Of a stretch of 37,576 bases of DNA, positions 17,103-24,872 are shown piece after piece. Under the pieces are notes generated by a model. It was given only the letters and a program-made list of their open reading frames with translations, was not told the DNA's origin and did no database searches. Numbering within the stretch: position 1 is the stretch's first letter; each line of letters starts with the position of its first letter. Source of the DNA: Bacillota bacterium. Lineage in GTDB: Bacteria > Bacillota > Clostridia > DSM-8532. The stretch spans positions 1-37,576 of the forward strand of contig JAEXRM010000143.1 in assembly GCA_023440865.1 (NCBI GenBank), in the 5' to 3' direction. The translations under genes were made by a program, and so were the position numbers.

Positions 17103-17221
17103 GCCATGCATGACCCGATGCGCAATCCCAGGCTGATGCAGGCGATTTGCGGCATGCGTTCCTTTGCAGGGGGACGGCGGCTGGCGCACACATACAGCCC
17201 GCCATCGCCATGCAATGTATG

Positions 17222-17240
17222 ACGAAATTGTCATTTTCGT
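17222..17240. promoter_or_regulatory. Inverted repeat ACGAAA-N7-TTTCGT
   Basis: ACGAAA (17222-17227) and TTTCGT (17235-17240) form a short palindrome in the divergent region between the phosphorylase and transglycosylase genes. It could be a regulator site. The sequence is short enough to occur by chance. Confidence 0.3.
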
Positions 17241-17375
17241 TCCGGAACATTTGCACGCGAAGCGACGTATCTCCCCCGAAGGATGAAGCAGGGACAAAAA
17301 GCGGACATCCATGGACCGTTGGTCGCATATTGGCACGGAACTGCATCCTCACACCGCTAGGAGGCGGGACTCATC

Positions 17376-18089
17376 ATGAAAAGGCTTATCCGGCACATGC
17401 TGCTTGCCATCGTCATTCTGGGCGCATGCGTGCTGCTGTTCTACGGCTGCAGGGGATATATCCTGTACAATGACGCGACAACGGGAGGTCAGTTCGAGCG
17501 AAAGGTGGAGGCTGTCCGAAATGCCGGCCGCTACACAACGATCCGGGAGCTCCCACCCATCTACCTCGACGCGGTGGTCGCAGTCGAGGACCATCGCTTC
17601 TATGAGCATGCGGGCATCGATCCGATCGCCATTGCCCGTGCGGCCTTCAACGATCTCAAGGCGCGGCGTTTTGTCGAGGGTGGCAGCACCATCACGCAAC
17701 AGCTGGCCAAGAACCTGTTCTTTACGCAGGAGAAAAAAATCGAACGCAAGATCGCGGAGGTGTTTGCGGCTCTTGCGCTTGAAAAGCGGTATGACAAGGA
17801 TGAGATCCTGGAACTGTACGTGAACTCGATCTACTACGGGAACGGCTGGTACCGCATTGCGGACGCGAGCGACGGGTACTTCGGCAAGGAGCCCGCTGCC
17901 ATGACGGCAGCGGAATGCACGCTGCTGGCAGGCATCCCGAACGCTCCCTCCGCCTACGCGCCGCCGAGCAATCCGGAGCTTGCGGTCAAGCGGCAGCGGC
18001 AGGTGCTCGACAGGATGGTCCGGCATGGGTACCTGACGCGCGCCAAGGCGGACGAACTGTTGCTGCGGACGATTACAGGACACGAATGA
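17376..18089 (+). CDS. Monofunctional peptidoglycan glycosyltransferase (GT51)
   Basis: This 237-aa enzyme polymerises lipid II into glycan strands outside the membrane. A single membrane anchor (residues ~7-24, LLAIVILGACVLLFY) leaves the catalytic domain extracytoplasmic. GT51 motifs are complete: EDHRFYEH with catalytic Glu71, GGSTITQQLAKNLF at ~102-115, RKIAEVFAALALEK with the second conserved Glu, and ILELYVNSIYYG. No transpeptidase domain follows, unlike class A penicillin-binding proteins; the stop is a genuine TGA after the complete GT51 fold. The ATG at 17376 is 11 bases after AGGAGG. It converges on the FN3/stalk gene, with a hairpin between them. Confidence 0.9.
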   Translation: MKRLIRHMLLAIVILGACVLLFYGCRGYILYNDATTGGQFERKVEAVRNAGRYTTIRELPPIYLDAVVAVEDHRFYEHAGIDPIAIARAAFNDLKARRFVEGGSTITQQLAKNLFFTQEKKIERKIAEVFAALALEKRYDKDEILELYVNSIYYGNGWYRIADASDGYFGKEPAAMTAAECTLLAGIPNAPSAYAPPSNPELAVKRQRQVLDRMVRHGYLTRAKADELLLRTITGHE

Positions 18090-18095
18090 AAGCGC

Positions 18096-18124
18096 GCGGC
18101 CTGCGCCCGACCGGAGCAGGCCGC
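18096..18124. terminator. Hairpin between convergent GT51 and FN3/stalk genes
   Basis: GCGGCCTGC (18096-18104) and GCAGGCCGC (18116-18124) form a perfect 9-bp GC-rich stem with an 11-nt loop, starting 7 bases after the GT51 stop. No long T-run follows, so termination may be partial or Rho-assisted. It could act in both directions. Confidence 0.5.
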
Positions 18125-18163
18125 CCGCAACGGGTACGCCTTCACATGACGCGGCATACCTTT

Positions 18164-19711
18164 TTATGGCGCGGTATACCCTTTCGTGGTGTCGATCTTG
18201 ATGATGCGGTTCACAGCATCGTAATCGACGCCGAAATTGATGGTCTGGCCGATGTCCCGAAGCTTGAAGTAGTTGTTGTTGCGGATGTTGTACGCACCGA
18301 GCGTCACCGGAACGCCATTGAGCGTGATGGCAGAACCGGTGCGGCTTGCGGTGACCGTGGCCGTCAGGCCGGACAGGGAGAATTCGCCGCCTACCGGCGT
18401 GTATGCCTGTCCGGGAAGCAGGTCGATCACCTTCAGTGCGGCGCTCCATGAAACGCCGAACTGCTTGCCGGTACCGGTGATCGCCATGGCGAGGTCGCGT
18501 AGCTTGAAGTAGTTGTATCCGCCGATGTTGTAGGCCTCGAACGAAACCGGTTCCCCGTTGACCAGCACGGTCGCCGCATTGGGTATTGCGGCAGCCGTCA
18601 ATGGCAGGCTGCCCGGCGAAGCGGACGGGGACGGGCTGGTGGAAGCGGAGGCGGAGGGGCTTGGCGTGGCGGACGCGGAAGGGGCGGGAGTGGCCGGAGC
18701 CGCACCCGCTGTGATCGTGAACTCTCCCGACCACGGCGATGTATACCCCAGCATGCTCACGGCGGCAACCCGGTAGGTGTATGCTGTTCCGGCGACCGCA
18801 GCCGCATCCTTGTAGGATGTCACATCCTTGCCGACCGAACCGACTTCCTGCCACGGCGTCGCCGCGTCCTTCCGGTGCACGACGTACCAGTTCTCCACCT
18901 TGCTGTTGTCCGCCCAGGTGACTGTCACGCCGTCCGACTGGGCGCTGCAGGCCAGGTTCCCCGGAGCGTTGGGCAATGTATTGGCAGACTTTTCCGCGCT
19001 GAAAGGAGAAATGCCGGTGTACCAGTTCCTGGCTTGAAGCCGGACGCGGAAATGGTATTGCTCCGCCAGGCCGGACAGCGTATAACTCGATCCGGACGGT
19101 TTGATGGTGCGCGTCGTGTAGTCGCCCGAAAAATCGCCATACTGCAGGACATACTCCGTGACATTCGCAACCGCCGGGGCGTCCCAGGACAGCACGACCT
19201 GGTCGGAGGTCGCCGAGGAGATCTGCAGGTTGGCCGGTGCGGCGGGTACCACGCCGGAAGTTGTCGCGGCTGTCACCACATTGCTGTAGACAGGCGTGTA
19301 CGCCGTGGAAAACTGTGCGTACACACGGTATTCATATGTTTTCCCCGGCACATGGGTGGTGTCTTCGAAGGCGCCGATGCTGCCCGTTCCGGCCACCGCC
19401 GCAACGCTGCCGACATTCGCCCAGTCGCCGCCCGCGGCAAGCCTGCGCTCGATGCCGAAGCCCGTTTCACTTGATGCGTTGTCACGCCAGCGGAGGATGA
19501 CACGGTAGTCCGTCGCGATCTCCGCGGAAAGATTCGAAGGCGTCGACAGCGTCAACAACACGCCCGGATCGATCTTGATGAACGTGCTCGCGACCGCATC
19601 CGGCGCGGCCATGGCCTGTGAGGGCAGCGGTTGGCCCAAAATGACCCCCAGAAGGAGAAGGCACGAAAGGAACAGCGGCAGCAGGCGTCTGGACATCAAT
19701 CCGTAGCGCAT
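18164..19711 (-). CDS. Secreted protein with FN3 repeats and stalk (copper amine oxidase N-like) domain
   Basis: This 515-aa exported protein starts with a signal peptide (residues 1 to ~35: basic MSRRLL, then a leucine-rich core, then an alanine cleavage region). About three fibronectin type III-like repeats span ~57-335 (for example SNLSAEIATDYRVILRWRDN and APANLQISSATSDQVVLSWD). A Pro/Ser/Ala-rich linker (~335-370) follows. The C-terminus has two copies of a stalk-type motif, AYNIGGYNYFKLRDLA and AYNIRNNNYFKLRDIG, common in surface proteins of Clostridia and Paenibacillus. It probably acts at the cell surface as an adhesin or scaffold; no catalytic domain is visible. The ATG at 19711 follows GGGAGG 5 bases upstream. 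It ends with TAA. Confidence 0.8.
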   Translation of the reverse strand: MRYGLMSRRLLPLFLSCLLLLGVILGQPLPSQAMAAPDAVASTFIKIDPGVLLTLSTPSNLSAEIATDYRVILRWRDNASSETGFGIERRLAAGGDWANVGSVAAVAGTGSIGAFEDTTHVPGKTYEYRVYAQFSTAYTPVYSNVVTAATTSGVVPAAPANLQISSATSDQVVLSWDAPAVANVTEYVLQYGDFSGDYTTRTIKPSGSSYTLSGLAEQYHFRVRLQARNWYTGISPFSAEKSANTLPNAPGNLACSAQSDGVTVTWADNSKVENWYVVHRKDAATPWQEVGSVGKDVTSYKDAAAVAGTAYTYRVAAVSMLGYTSPWSGEFTITAGAAPATPAPSASATPSPSASASTSPSPSASPGSLPLTAAAIPNAATVLVNGEPVSFEAYNIGGYNYFKLRDLAMAITGTGKQFGVSWSAALKVIDLLPGQAYTPVGGEFSLSGLTATVTASRTGSAITLNGVPVTLGAYNIRNNNYFKLRDIGQTINFGVDYDAVNRIIKIDTTKGYTAP

Positions 19712-19750
19712 GGGCACCTCCCGGGAAATGTTTCCTTGTCAGATGATCCC

Positions 19751-19779
19751 ATCGTAGCACTTCACCATGTGGTCCGCAA
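19751..19779 (-). promoter_or_regulatory. Candidate promoter for the FN3/stalk gene
   Basis: On the minus strand TTGCGG (19779-19774) and TACGAT (19756-19751) are 17 bp apart, about 40 bases upstream of the start codon. Confidence 0.4.
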
Positions 19780-19897
19780 CAGTGGCCCTCACGGGCGCCC
19801 ATCGCATGTTCATGCCGCATGCGCATGCGTTTCCGATCAGAGGAGCGGCACTGTCCGAACATCACATCCCCGCTCCCCCGACATGCCTGCCAGGCAT

Positions 19898-21094
19898 TCA
19901 TGTCGCATATTCGCGCATGCGTTTGCGGTAGTGCATGTAGTGCTCGAAGGAAACCTCCTCCGGCACCCCATGGTCGCAGGTCGGCAGATATCCCCCGCGG
20001 CGGCGCATGGCCGGGAGGATGCGGTCGAGCTCCCGGTCGATGGCATCCTGTCCCTCCGCCAGCACACGCTTGTCGATGCCGCCACCGATCAGGAGGGCCG
20101 GATAAGCCAGGCCCGCACGGACCACATCGCAGCCCGAGGCCACCTCGAACGGGCTCATCGAGTCCATGCCGAGTTCCCGGTACACCGGAATGGCGGGATC
20201 CGAAAAACCGTCCGTATCGACCTGGAAAAACAGGTGCCTCCCCCGGTCCAATTGCCGTGCCCGGATGTTCGACAGCAGCTGGCTGTAGTAGGGAAACAGA
20301 AATTCACGCATCATGTCGGGAGAAATCAGGGGCCCGTGATTGAAGCAGATGTCCTCGCCGATGAACAGCTCGTCCAGTGTCACCACCCGCTGGTGCCGCG
20401 CCGTGACCGCATCGGCCAGCTCGAACCAGGCACGCATGCACGCGTGGATCAGCTCCGGGTCGTCATGGACCATGTAGAGCAGCTCCACCGGCCCGATGAG
20501 GCTGCGCAGATACATGTAGCCGCCGATGAGGTGCTGCGTGATGACCTTGCCCTCGTGCGCCGCCCCGACCGCGGCGGCGGCGGCGTCATCGGCCATCGCC
20601 GCACGTGCGGCGGTTCGCGGGTCCAGCCGCCACAGGCAGTTCTCCTCCCAGCTGCGCCGATCCTTCACCGGATGGTCGACATACTCGGGCATGAACCCGC
20701 TGCGCCTTCCCCGGAAGCACAGCACCTTGCGGCCGGCCCAGTCCTGAACGAGCTCGTGCGCGCCCCGATCCTCCAGCACCTTTTCCTCGAAACGCGGCAG
20801 GAACTCGGCTTCGCACCAGCCCAACCCCCAGAGGCGGTGACGGCCGAGCGGCTCGAAGCCGAACAATGCGTCCAGATCGGTGCTGTCGTCGATATGACCT
20901 TCCCGCTTCCACCGATCGAGCACATAGAAGCCGAATTCTTTCTGGATGAGGGGCGCATCCGGCTTGCACGCATAGAAATCGCGCATGCGGACCGCCGCCG
21001 GGCTCATTTTTTCCCGCGGCGGCAGGCCATGGACGCCGTCCGACAGCAAGTCCGCCGCCCCTGCCTGTGTCTGACCGGAAACTGACTGTTCCAT
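19898..21094 (-). CDS. Uroporphyrinogen decarboxylase-like protein
   Basis: This 398-aa protein has the UroD/MtaA-type TIM barrel fold rather than true heme-pathway UroD signatures. The C-terminal GGYLPTCDHGVPEEVS matches the zinc- or substrate-site region of corrinoid methyltransferase-like UroD homologues, in which Cys and His bind zinc. GPLISPDMMREFLFPYY and ALLIGGGIDKRVLAEG are other family segments. Members of this group often lie in sugar or aromatic catabolic clusters and have unknown substrates. The ATG at 21094 follows GGAGGG by 4 bases. It diverges from an AraC gene whose product is the likely regulator. A three-copy tandem repeat lies in the intergenic region. Confidence 0.7.
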   Translation of the reverse strand: MEQSVSGQTQAGAADLLSDGVHGLPPREKMSPAAVRMRDFYACKPDAPLIQKEFGFYVLDRWKREGHIDDSTDLDALFGFEPLGRHRLWGLGWCEAEFLPRFEEKVLEDRGAHELVQDWAGRKVLCFRGRRSGFMPEYVDHPVKDRRSWEENCLWRLDPRTAARAAMADDAAAAAVGAAHEGKVITQHLIGGYMYLRSLIGPVELLYMVHDDPELIHACMRAWFELADAVTARHQRVVTLDELFIGEDICFNHGPLISPDMMREFLFPYYSQLLSNIRARQLDRGRHLFFQVDTDGFSDPAIPVYRELGMDSMSPFEVASGCDVVRAGLAYPALLIGGGIDKRVLAEGQDAIDRELDRILPAMRRRGGYLPTCDHGVPEEVSFEHYMHYRKRMREYAT

Positions 21095-21115
21095 GGTTCC
21101 CTCCGCCTTCGTTAT

Positions 21116-21176
21116 GGACCCTGCATTCCGCCGGCCTTTTGGACCCTGCATTCCGCCGGCCTTTTGGGCCCTGCAT
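21116..21176. repeat. 25-bp tandem repeat between the UroD-like and AraC genes
   Basis: Two identical 25-bp copies (21116-21140, 21141-21165), each containing CCTGCATTCCGCCGG, are followed by a partial third copy (21166-21176). The array begins 22 bases upstream of the UroD-like start codon, in its leader or promoter. It could be a repeated operator or a slippage minisatellite. Confidence 0.85.
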
Positions 21177-21289
21177 ACAGATTATGTTTTTCCAGCAACC
21201 GAAACCATGCATGAATCGGACAAGTGCATATCATTTTCGGCAATCACTCCGTCAGAACCTTTCCCGGGTACCGTGTCAGGAAAGCGGGG

Positions 21290-22120
21290 ATGCGATACAA
21301 TGTCTGCATGGATTTCGATTGGTCTTCCGCACCCGTTCCGCAAAAGCCACCGACGGTCGCCCTGCGGGCCGTGTTCCGCGTCCATGCGGATCCCTCCTAC
21401 GACGTGCCGAAAAACCTGCCCCATGTCCGGGAGTGGGTCGCACTCCGCACGTATGCGGGCCGGGGCTCCTTGACGCTGGCCGGCCGGCCGCCCCTGTCCG
21501 TGCCGCCCGGCACCCTGCTGCTGTTCCCGCATGCGGCGGTGCGCCATTATGGTTGCGCCGCGGATCACTGGCACTTCTACTGGTTCGAGTTCGACGCGGC
21601 GGACTGGCTCGACATGCCGAAACTGTCAATCCTGCAGGTGGAGCCGTTCGACCGGGAATTGGACGGTTGCGGCCAGTGCCTTTCCACCCTGCGTGGCGGA
21701 GAGGAGTCCGGACATCGGCTCGCGTCCGCACTGTTCGCCGTGCTGCTGTCGCAGTGGCTGCTGTCGCAGGAAGCATCCGCCGGTCCAAACCCGGGCAGGC
21801 AGGCGGTGCAAACAGCCCTGTGGCATATGGAGGCAACCCTCGGCCAACCGTTCAGCCTGCGAACGATCGCCTCACAGACCGCCTTTTGCGAGCGGCGACT
21901 CCGGCAGCTGTTCCAGATCGAAACCGGCCAAAGCCCCAAGCGGCACCATACGAGGCTCCGCATGGAAAAGGCGGAGGCCATGCTGGTCAGCACATCCTTC
22001 CCGATCGGCCGCATCGCCGATGCGCTCGGGTACGCCAACGCCTTCCACTTCAGCCGGCACTTCCGCCAGGAGCGCGGCATGAGCCCCACACAGTTCCGGC
22101 AGCGGGCGCGGGAACCGTGA
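21290..22120 (+). CDS. AraC-family transcriptional regulator
   Basis: This ~276-aa regulator has an N-terminal cupin-type domain (LALRTYAG-like region, PPGTLLLFPHAAVRHYG, then HWHFYWFEF) and a C-terminal AraC double HTH: FSLRTIASQTAFCERRLRQL in the first, IGRIADALGYANAFHFSRHF in the second, then RGMSPTQFR. The start is uncertain. ATG 21290 follows AGGAAAG (21278-21284). ATG 21308 is also possible and would make a nearly leaderless transcript if TACAAT (21296-21301) is a -10 box. Its divergent neighbour is the UroD-like gene, its likely target. The gnd-zwf pair follows 230 bp downstream and could be co-regulated. Confidence 0.8.
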   Translation: MRYNVCMDFDWSSAPVPQKPPTVALRAVFRVHADPSYDVPKNLPHVREWVALRTYAGRGSLTLAGRPPLSVPPGTLLLFPHAAVRHYGCAADHWHFYWFEFDAADWLDMPKLSILQVEPFDRELDGCGQCLSTLRGGEESGHRLASALFAVLLSQWLLSQEASAGPNPGRQAVQTALWHMEATLGQPFSLRTIASQTAFCERRLRQLFQIETGQSPKRHHTRLRMEKAEAMLVSTSFPIGRIADALGYANAFHFSRHFRQERGMSPTQFRQRAREP

Positions 22121-22350
22121 CCAAGGCATTGCCGGCAATTGTCCGCTTGCGGGCCTGTCCTGTTCATCACGCACGTTTTCTCTGCCTGCGGCGAATGAAT
22201 TGTGGGACAACCCGCTGGTACTGTGGTAACTGCCTTGTACCGGGCAAGCCTTGCGCCGCAGCAGGCGTGCGGCACACAGACTCCGCACGGCACCGCAGGC
22301 ATGTGACGCGCCGACTTGCAGTCTGGCATGACGCCCGGCAAGGAGGTCTT

Positions 22351-23274
22351 ATGGCATTCGGCATCATCGGTCTGGGGAAAATGGGCCTGCAGCTCGCGTT
22401 GAACGCGCAGGAGCATGGCCTGTCCCCCTCTGTGTACGACATCACCCCGGCGGCATGTGAGGCGGCCCGTTCCCAGGGCCTTTCCGTCGCTTTGACGCTG
22501 GAGGATCTGGCGGGCCGCCTGACCGCCCCGCGTGTGCTGTGGCTCATGGTGCCCGCGGGCGACCCGGTCGACCAGCTGATCGCACGGCTTGTGCCATTGC
22601 TGTCGGAGAACGATCTGATCGTCGATGGCGGCAACTCGCGCTGGCAGGACTCCGTGCGGCGGGCCCGCGAGCTGGCGGACAAGCGGATCGCATACGCCGA
22701 CGCCGGCACCAGCGGGGGCATCTCCGGTGCCCGCAACGGTATCTGCGCCATGGTCGGTGCGACGCCCGAGGTCTTCGCGACCCTCGAACCGTGGCTGCGC
22801 CCCCTGTGCGTGGCGGGAGGGCTGCTGCATGCAGGTCCGCCCGGCAGCGGCCATTATGTGAAGATGGTGCACAACGGCATCGAGTACGGCATGATGCAGG
22901 CCATCGGCGAAGGCTTCGAGCTGATGCGAAAGAGCGGACTCCCGCTCGATCTGGCGGCCGTGGCGGAGGTCTGGACGCACGGATCGGTCATCCGGGGCTG
23001 GCTGATGGAGCTGACGGCCTCCCTGCTCGGCGAGGATCCGACGCTGGAGCACCTGCAGGGTGTCGTCCATTCCTCGGGCGAGGGTCTGTGGACTTTGGAG
23101 GAGGCTCTCCGATTGAAGGTGTCGGCTCCCGTCATCGCGCAGTCGCTGTTCGTGCGCTTCCAGTCGGAGAACAGCGAACCCTTCTCCAACAAGGTCGTTG
23201 CCGGACTGCGCAACCAGTTCGGCGGACACGCCGTGGAGCGTGCGGAAGGAGGCAGGCATGAACCCGCTTCCTGA
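22351..23274 (+). CDS. gnd: 6-phosphogluconate dehydrogenase (decarboxylating, short form)
   Basis: This 307-aa enzyme oxidatively decarboxylates 6-phosphogluconate to ribulose 5-phosphate. It has the N-terminal Rossmann motif GIIGLGKMG, the DGGNS segment, DAGTSGGISGARNG in the substrate site, and GHYVKMVHNGIEYGMMQ carrying the catalytic Lys and substrate-binding His/Asn. The length matches the short YqeC/GntZ-type subgroup rather than the ~470-aa classical enzyme; many of these use NAD. AAGGAGGT lies just upstream of the ATG. Its end overlaps the start of zwf by 17 bp, so the two are translationally coupled as an oxidative pentose phosphate module. Confidence 0.9.
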   Translation: MAFGIIGLGKMGLQLALNAQEHGLSPSVYDITPAACEAARSQGLSVALTLEDLAGRLTAPRVLWLMVPAGDPVDQLIARLVPLLSENDLIVDGGNSRWQDSVRRARELADKRIAYADAGTSGGISGARNGICAMVGATPEVFATLEPWLRPLCVAGGLLHAGPPGSGHYVKMVHNGIEYGMMQAIGEGFELMRKSGLPLDLAAVAEVWTHGSVIRGWLMELTASLLGEDPTLEHLQGVVHSSGEGLWTLEEALRLKVSAPVIAQSLFVRFQSENSEPFSNKVVAGLRNQFGGHAVERAEGGRHEPAS

Positions 23275-24772
23275 CTGCAACCTGGTCATCTTCGGCGGCA
23301 CCGGCGATCTGACCCACCGCAAGCTGATCCCCGCCATCTACCATCTGTACGCGGCCGGCATGATGCCTGTGCGTTTCACCGTCACGGGAACCGGCCGGTC
23401 ACCCAAGAGCCATGAGCAATACCGGAACGAACTGGCGGCCTCACTTCGCAAGCACAGTCGCAGACCGGTGAATGAAGCAACCTGGTCGGCGCTTGCGGAC
23501 CAGGTGTTCTACCATGCGCTGGACGCGTCGCGCCCGGACGACTTCCAACGGTTCCGCTCGACACTCGAGGCAAGATTTCTTGAACACGGATCAGGCAGGA
23601 ACGTGCTGTATTACCTTTCGGTTTCTCCCCAGGTCGCCCCACCGCTGATCACCGGGTTGCGCGATTGCGGCCTCGTCACGGAACCCGACGGCTGGCACCG
23701 CCTGCTGGCGGAGAAGCCGTTCGGTTACGACCTGGAATCGGCGCGGCACTGGAACGCCATGCTGCGCGAGGTATTCGAGGAACGCGAGCTGTTCCGCATC
23801 GACCACTACCTTGGCAAGGAGATGCTGCAGAGCCTCATGGCCATCCGTTTCGCCAATCCCATGCTCGAGCATGTCTGGAACGGCCGCATGATCGACAACG
23901 TGCAGATCACGCTGTCGGAAACGGTCGGCGTGGAAACACGCGGGGAGTTCTACGACCAGTCCGGCGCCCTGCGAGATATGGTGCAGAGCCACATGCTGCA
24001 GCTGCTGGCGCTCGTGGCCATGGAGCCGCCCGCCTCACTGTCCGTCGAGGACATCCGGGCGGAGAAGCTCAAGCTGCTGCGGACATTGCGGCAAAGCCAG
24101 CTCGCGGGGGACCGCACACCGGTCGTGTTCGGGCAGTATCAGACCGGCAGTTCCGGGGAGCGGGCGCACCGGGGATACGCGGAAGAACCCGGCGTACGCC
24201 CCGGCAGCCGGACGGAGACCTTCGTCGCCATGAAGACGGGCATCCGCAACTTCCGCTGGGCCGACACACCGTTCTATCTCAGGACCGGGAAAAGAATGCC
24301 GGACCGCAGCGCCTTCTTCACCCTGGAATTCAAGCCCATGCCCCATCGTCTGTTTGACCAGGGAAACCCCGACATGATGCCGAATCTGCTGACCTTTTTC
24401 ATCCAGCCGCGCGAGGGCGTCTCCTTCCGTTTCCATGCCAAGGAGCCCGGCACGTCCATGCGCCTGGTTCCGGTGGATATGGAGTTCTGCCAGAACTGCA
24501 GCTCCTGGAACAATTCGCCGGAGGCCTATGAAAAGCTGCTGCTCGACGCGATGGCGGACGACCACACCCTGTTCGCGCATTGGGACGAGATTGAGCTGTG
24601 CTGGCAGCTGACCGATGCCTGGCGAACCGCGGCGGTGCTGCCGCCGGAACCGTATGCCGCCGGAAGCCGGGGACCGGTCGGCGCGGATACGCTCCTTGAG
24701 CGGGACGGCCGTCACTGGTGGGACGCGTCGTCATTGATGGAGCCGGCGGAAACGGGTCGGAACAGCGGCTGA
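23258..24772 (+). CDS. zwf: Glucose-6-phosphate 1-dehydrogenase
   Basis: This 504-aa enzyme oxidises glucose 6-phosphate to 6-phosphogluconolactone with reduction of NAD(P). The coenzyme loop VIFGGTGDLTHRKLIPAIY is at the N-terminus, the active-site signature RIDHYLGKE near residue 183 carries the conserved Asp, His and Lys, and KTGIRNFRWADTPFYLRTGK is a typical C-terminal segment. The length is normal for the family. The ATG at 23258 lies within the end of gnd and follows AAGGAGG (23246-23252). A 6-phosphogluconolactonase gene is not present in the window. The 3' end converges on the AAA+ operon. Confidence 0.93.
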   Translation: MNPLPDCNLVIFGGTGDLTHRKLIPAIYHLYAAGMMPVRFTVTGTGRSPKSHEQYRNELAASLRKHSRRPVNEATWSALADQVFYHALDASRPDDFQRFRSTLEARFLEHGSGRNVLYYLSVSPQVAPPLITGLRDCGLVTEPDGWHRLLAEKPFGYDLESARHWNAMLREVFEERELFRIDHYLGKEMLQSLMAIRFANPMLEHVWNGRMIDNVQITLSETVGVETRGEFYDQSGALRDMVQSHMLQLLALVAMEPPASLSVEDIRAEKLKLLRTLRQSQLAGDRTPVVFGQYQTGSSGERAHRGYAEEPGVRPGSRTETFVAMKTGIRNFRWADTPFYLRTGKRMPDRSAFFTLEFKPMPHRLFDQGNPDMMPNLLTFFIQPREGVSFRFHAKEPGTSMRLVPVDMEFCQNCSSWNNSPEAYEKLLLDAMADDHTLFAHWDEIELCWQLTDAWRTAAVLPPEPYAAGSRGPVGADTLLERDGRHWWDASSLMEPAETGRNSG

Positions 24773-24802
24773 AGCAGCTTTCGCGCCTCCCCCGCAGGTG
24801 CG

Positions 24803-24842
24803 GCCGGTTATGGGGGATATGGCGGGTTGCTCCCGCAACCGG
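24803..24842. terminator. Nested hairpin between convergent zwf and AAA+ genes
   Basis: A CCGGTT...AACCGG outer stem encloses a GCGGG-TTGCT-CCCGC hairpin in the 100-bp convergent gap. No clear T-run follows, so the terminator call is tentative. It is a suitable place for termination of both operons. Confidence 0.35.
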
Positions 24843-24872
24843 TGACACCGCCGGTTCAAACGTGCGGCACCG

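Noticed and set aside
19883..19897. Palindrome ATGCCTG-C-CAGGCAT at the end of the UroD-like gene
   Set aside because: It is short, has no T-run and only one unpaired central base, so it cannot form a normal terminator loop. Left unassigned.
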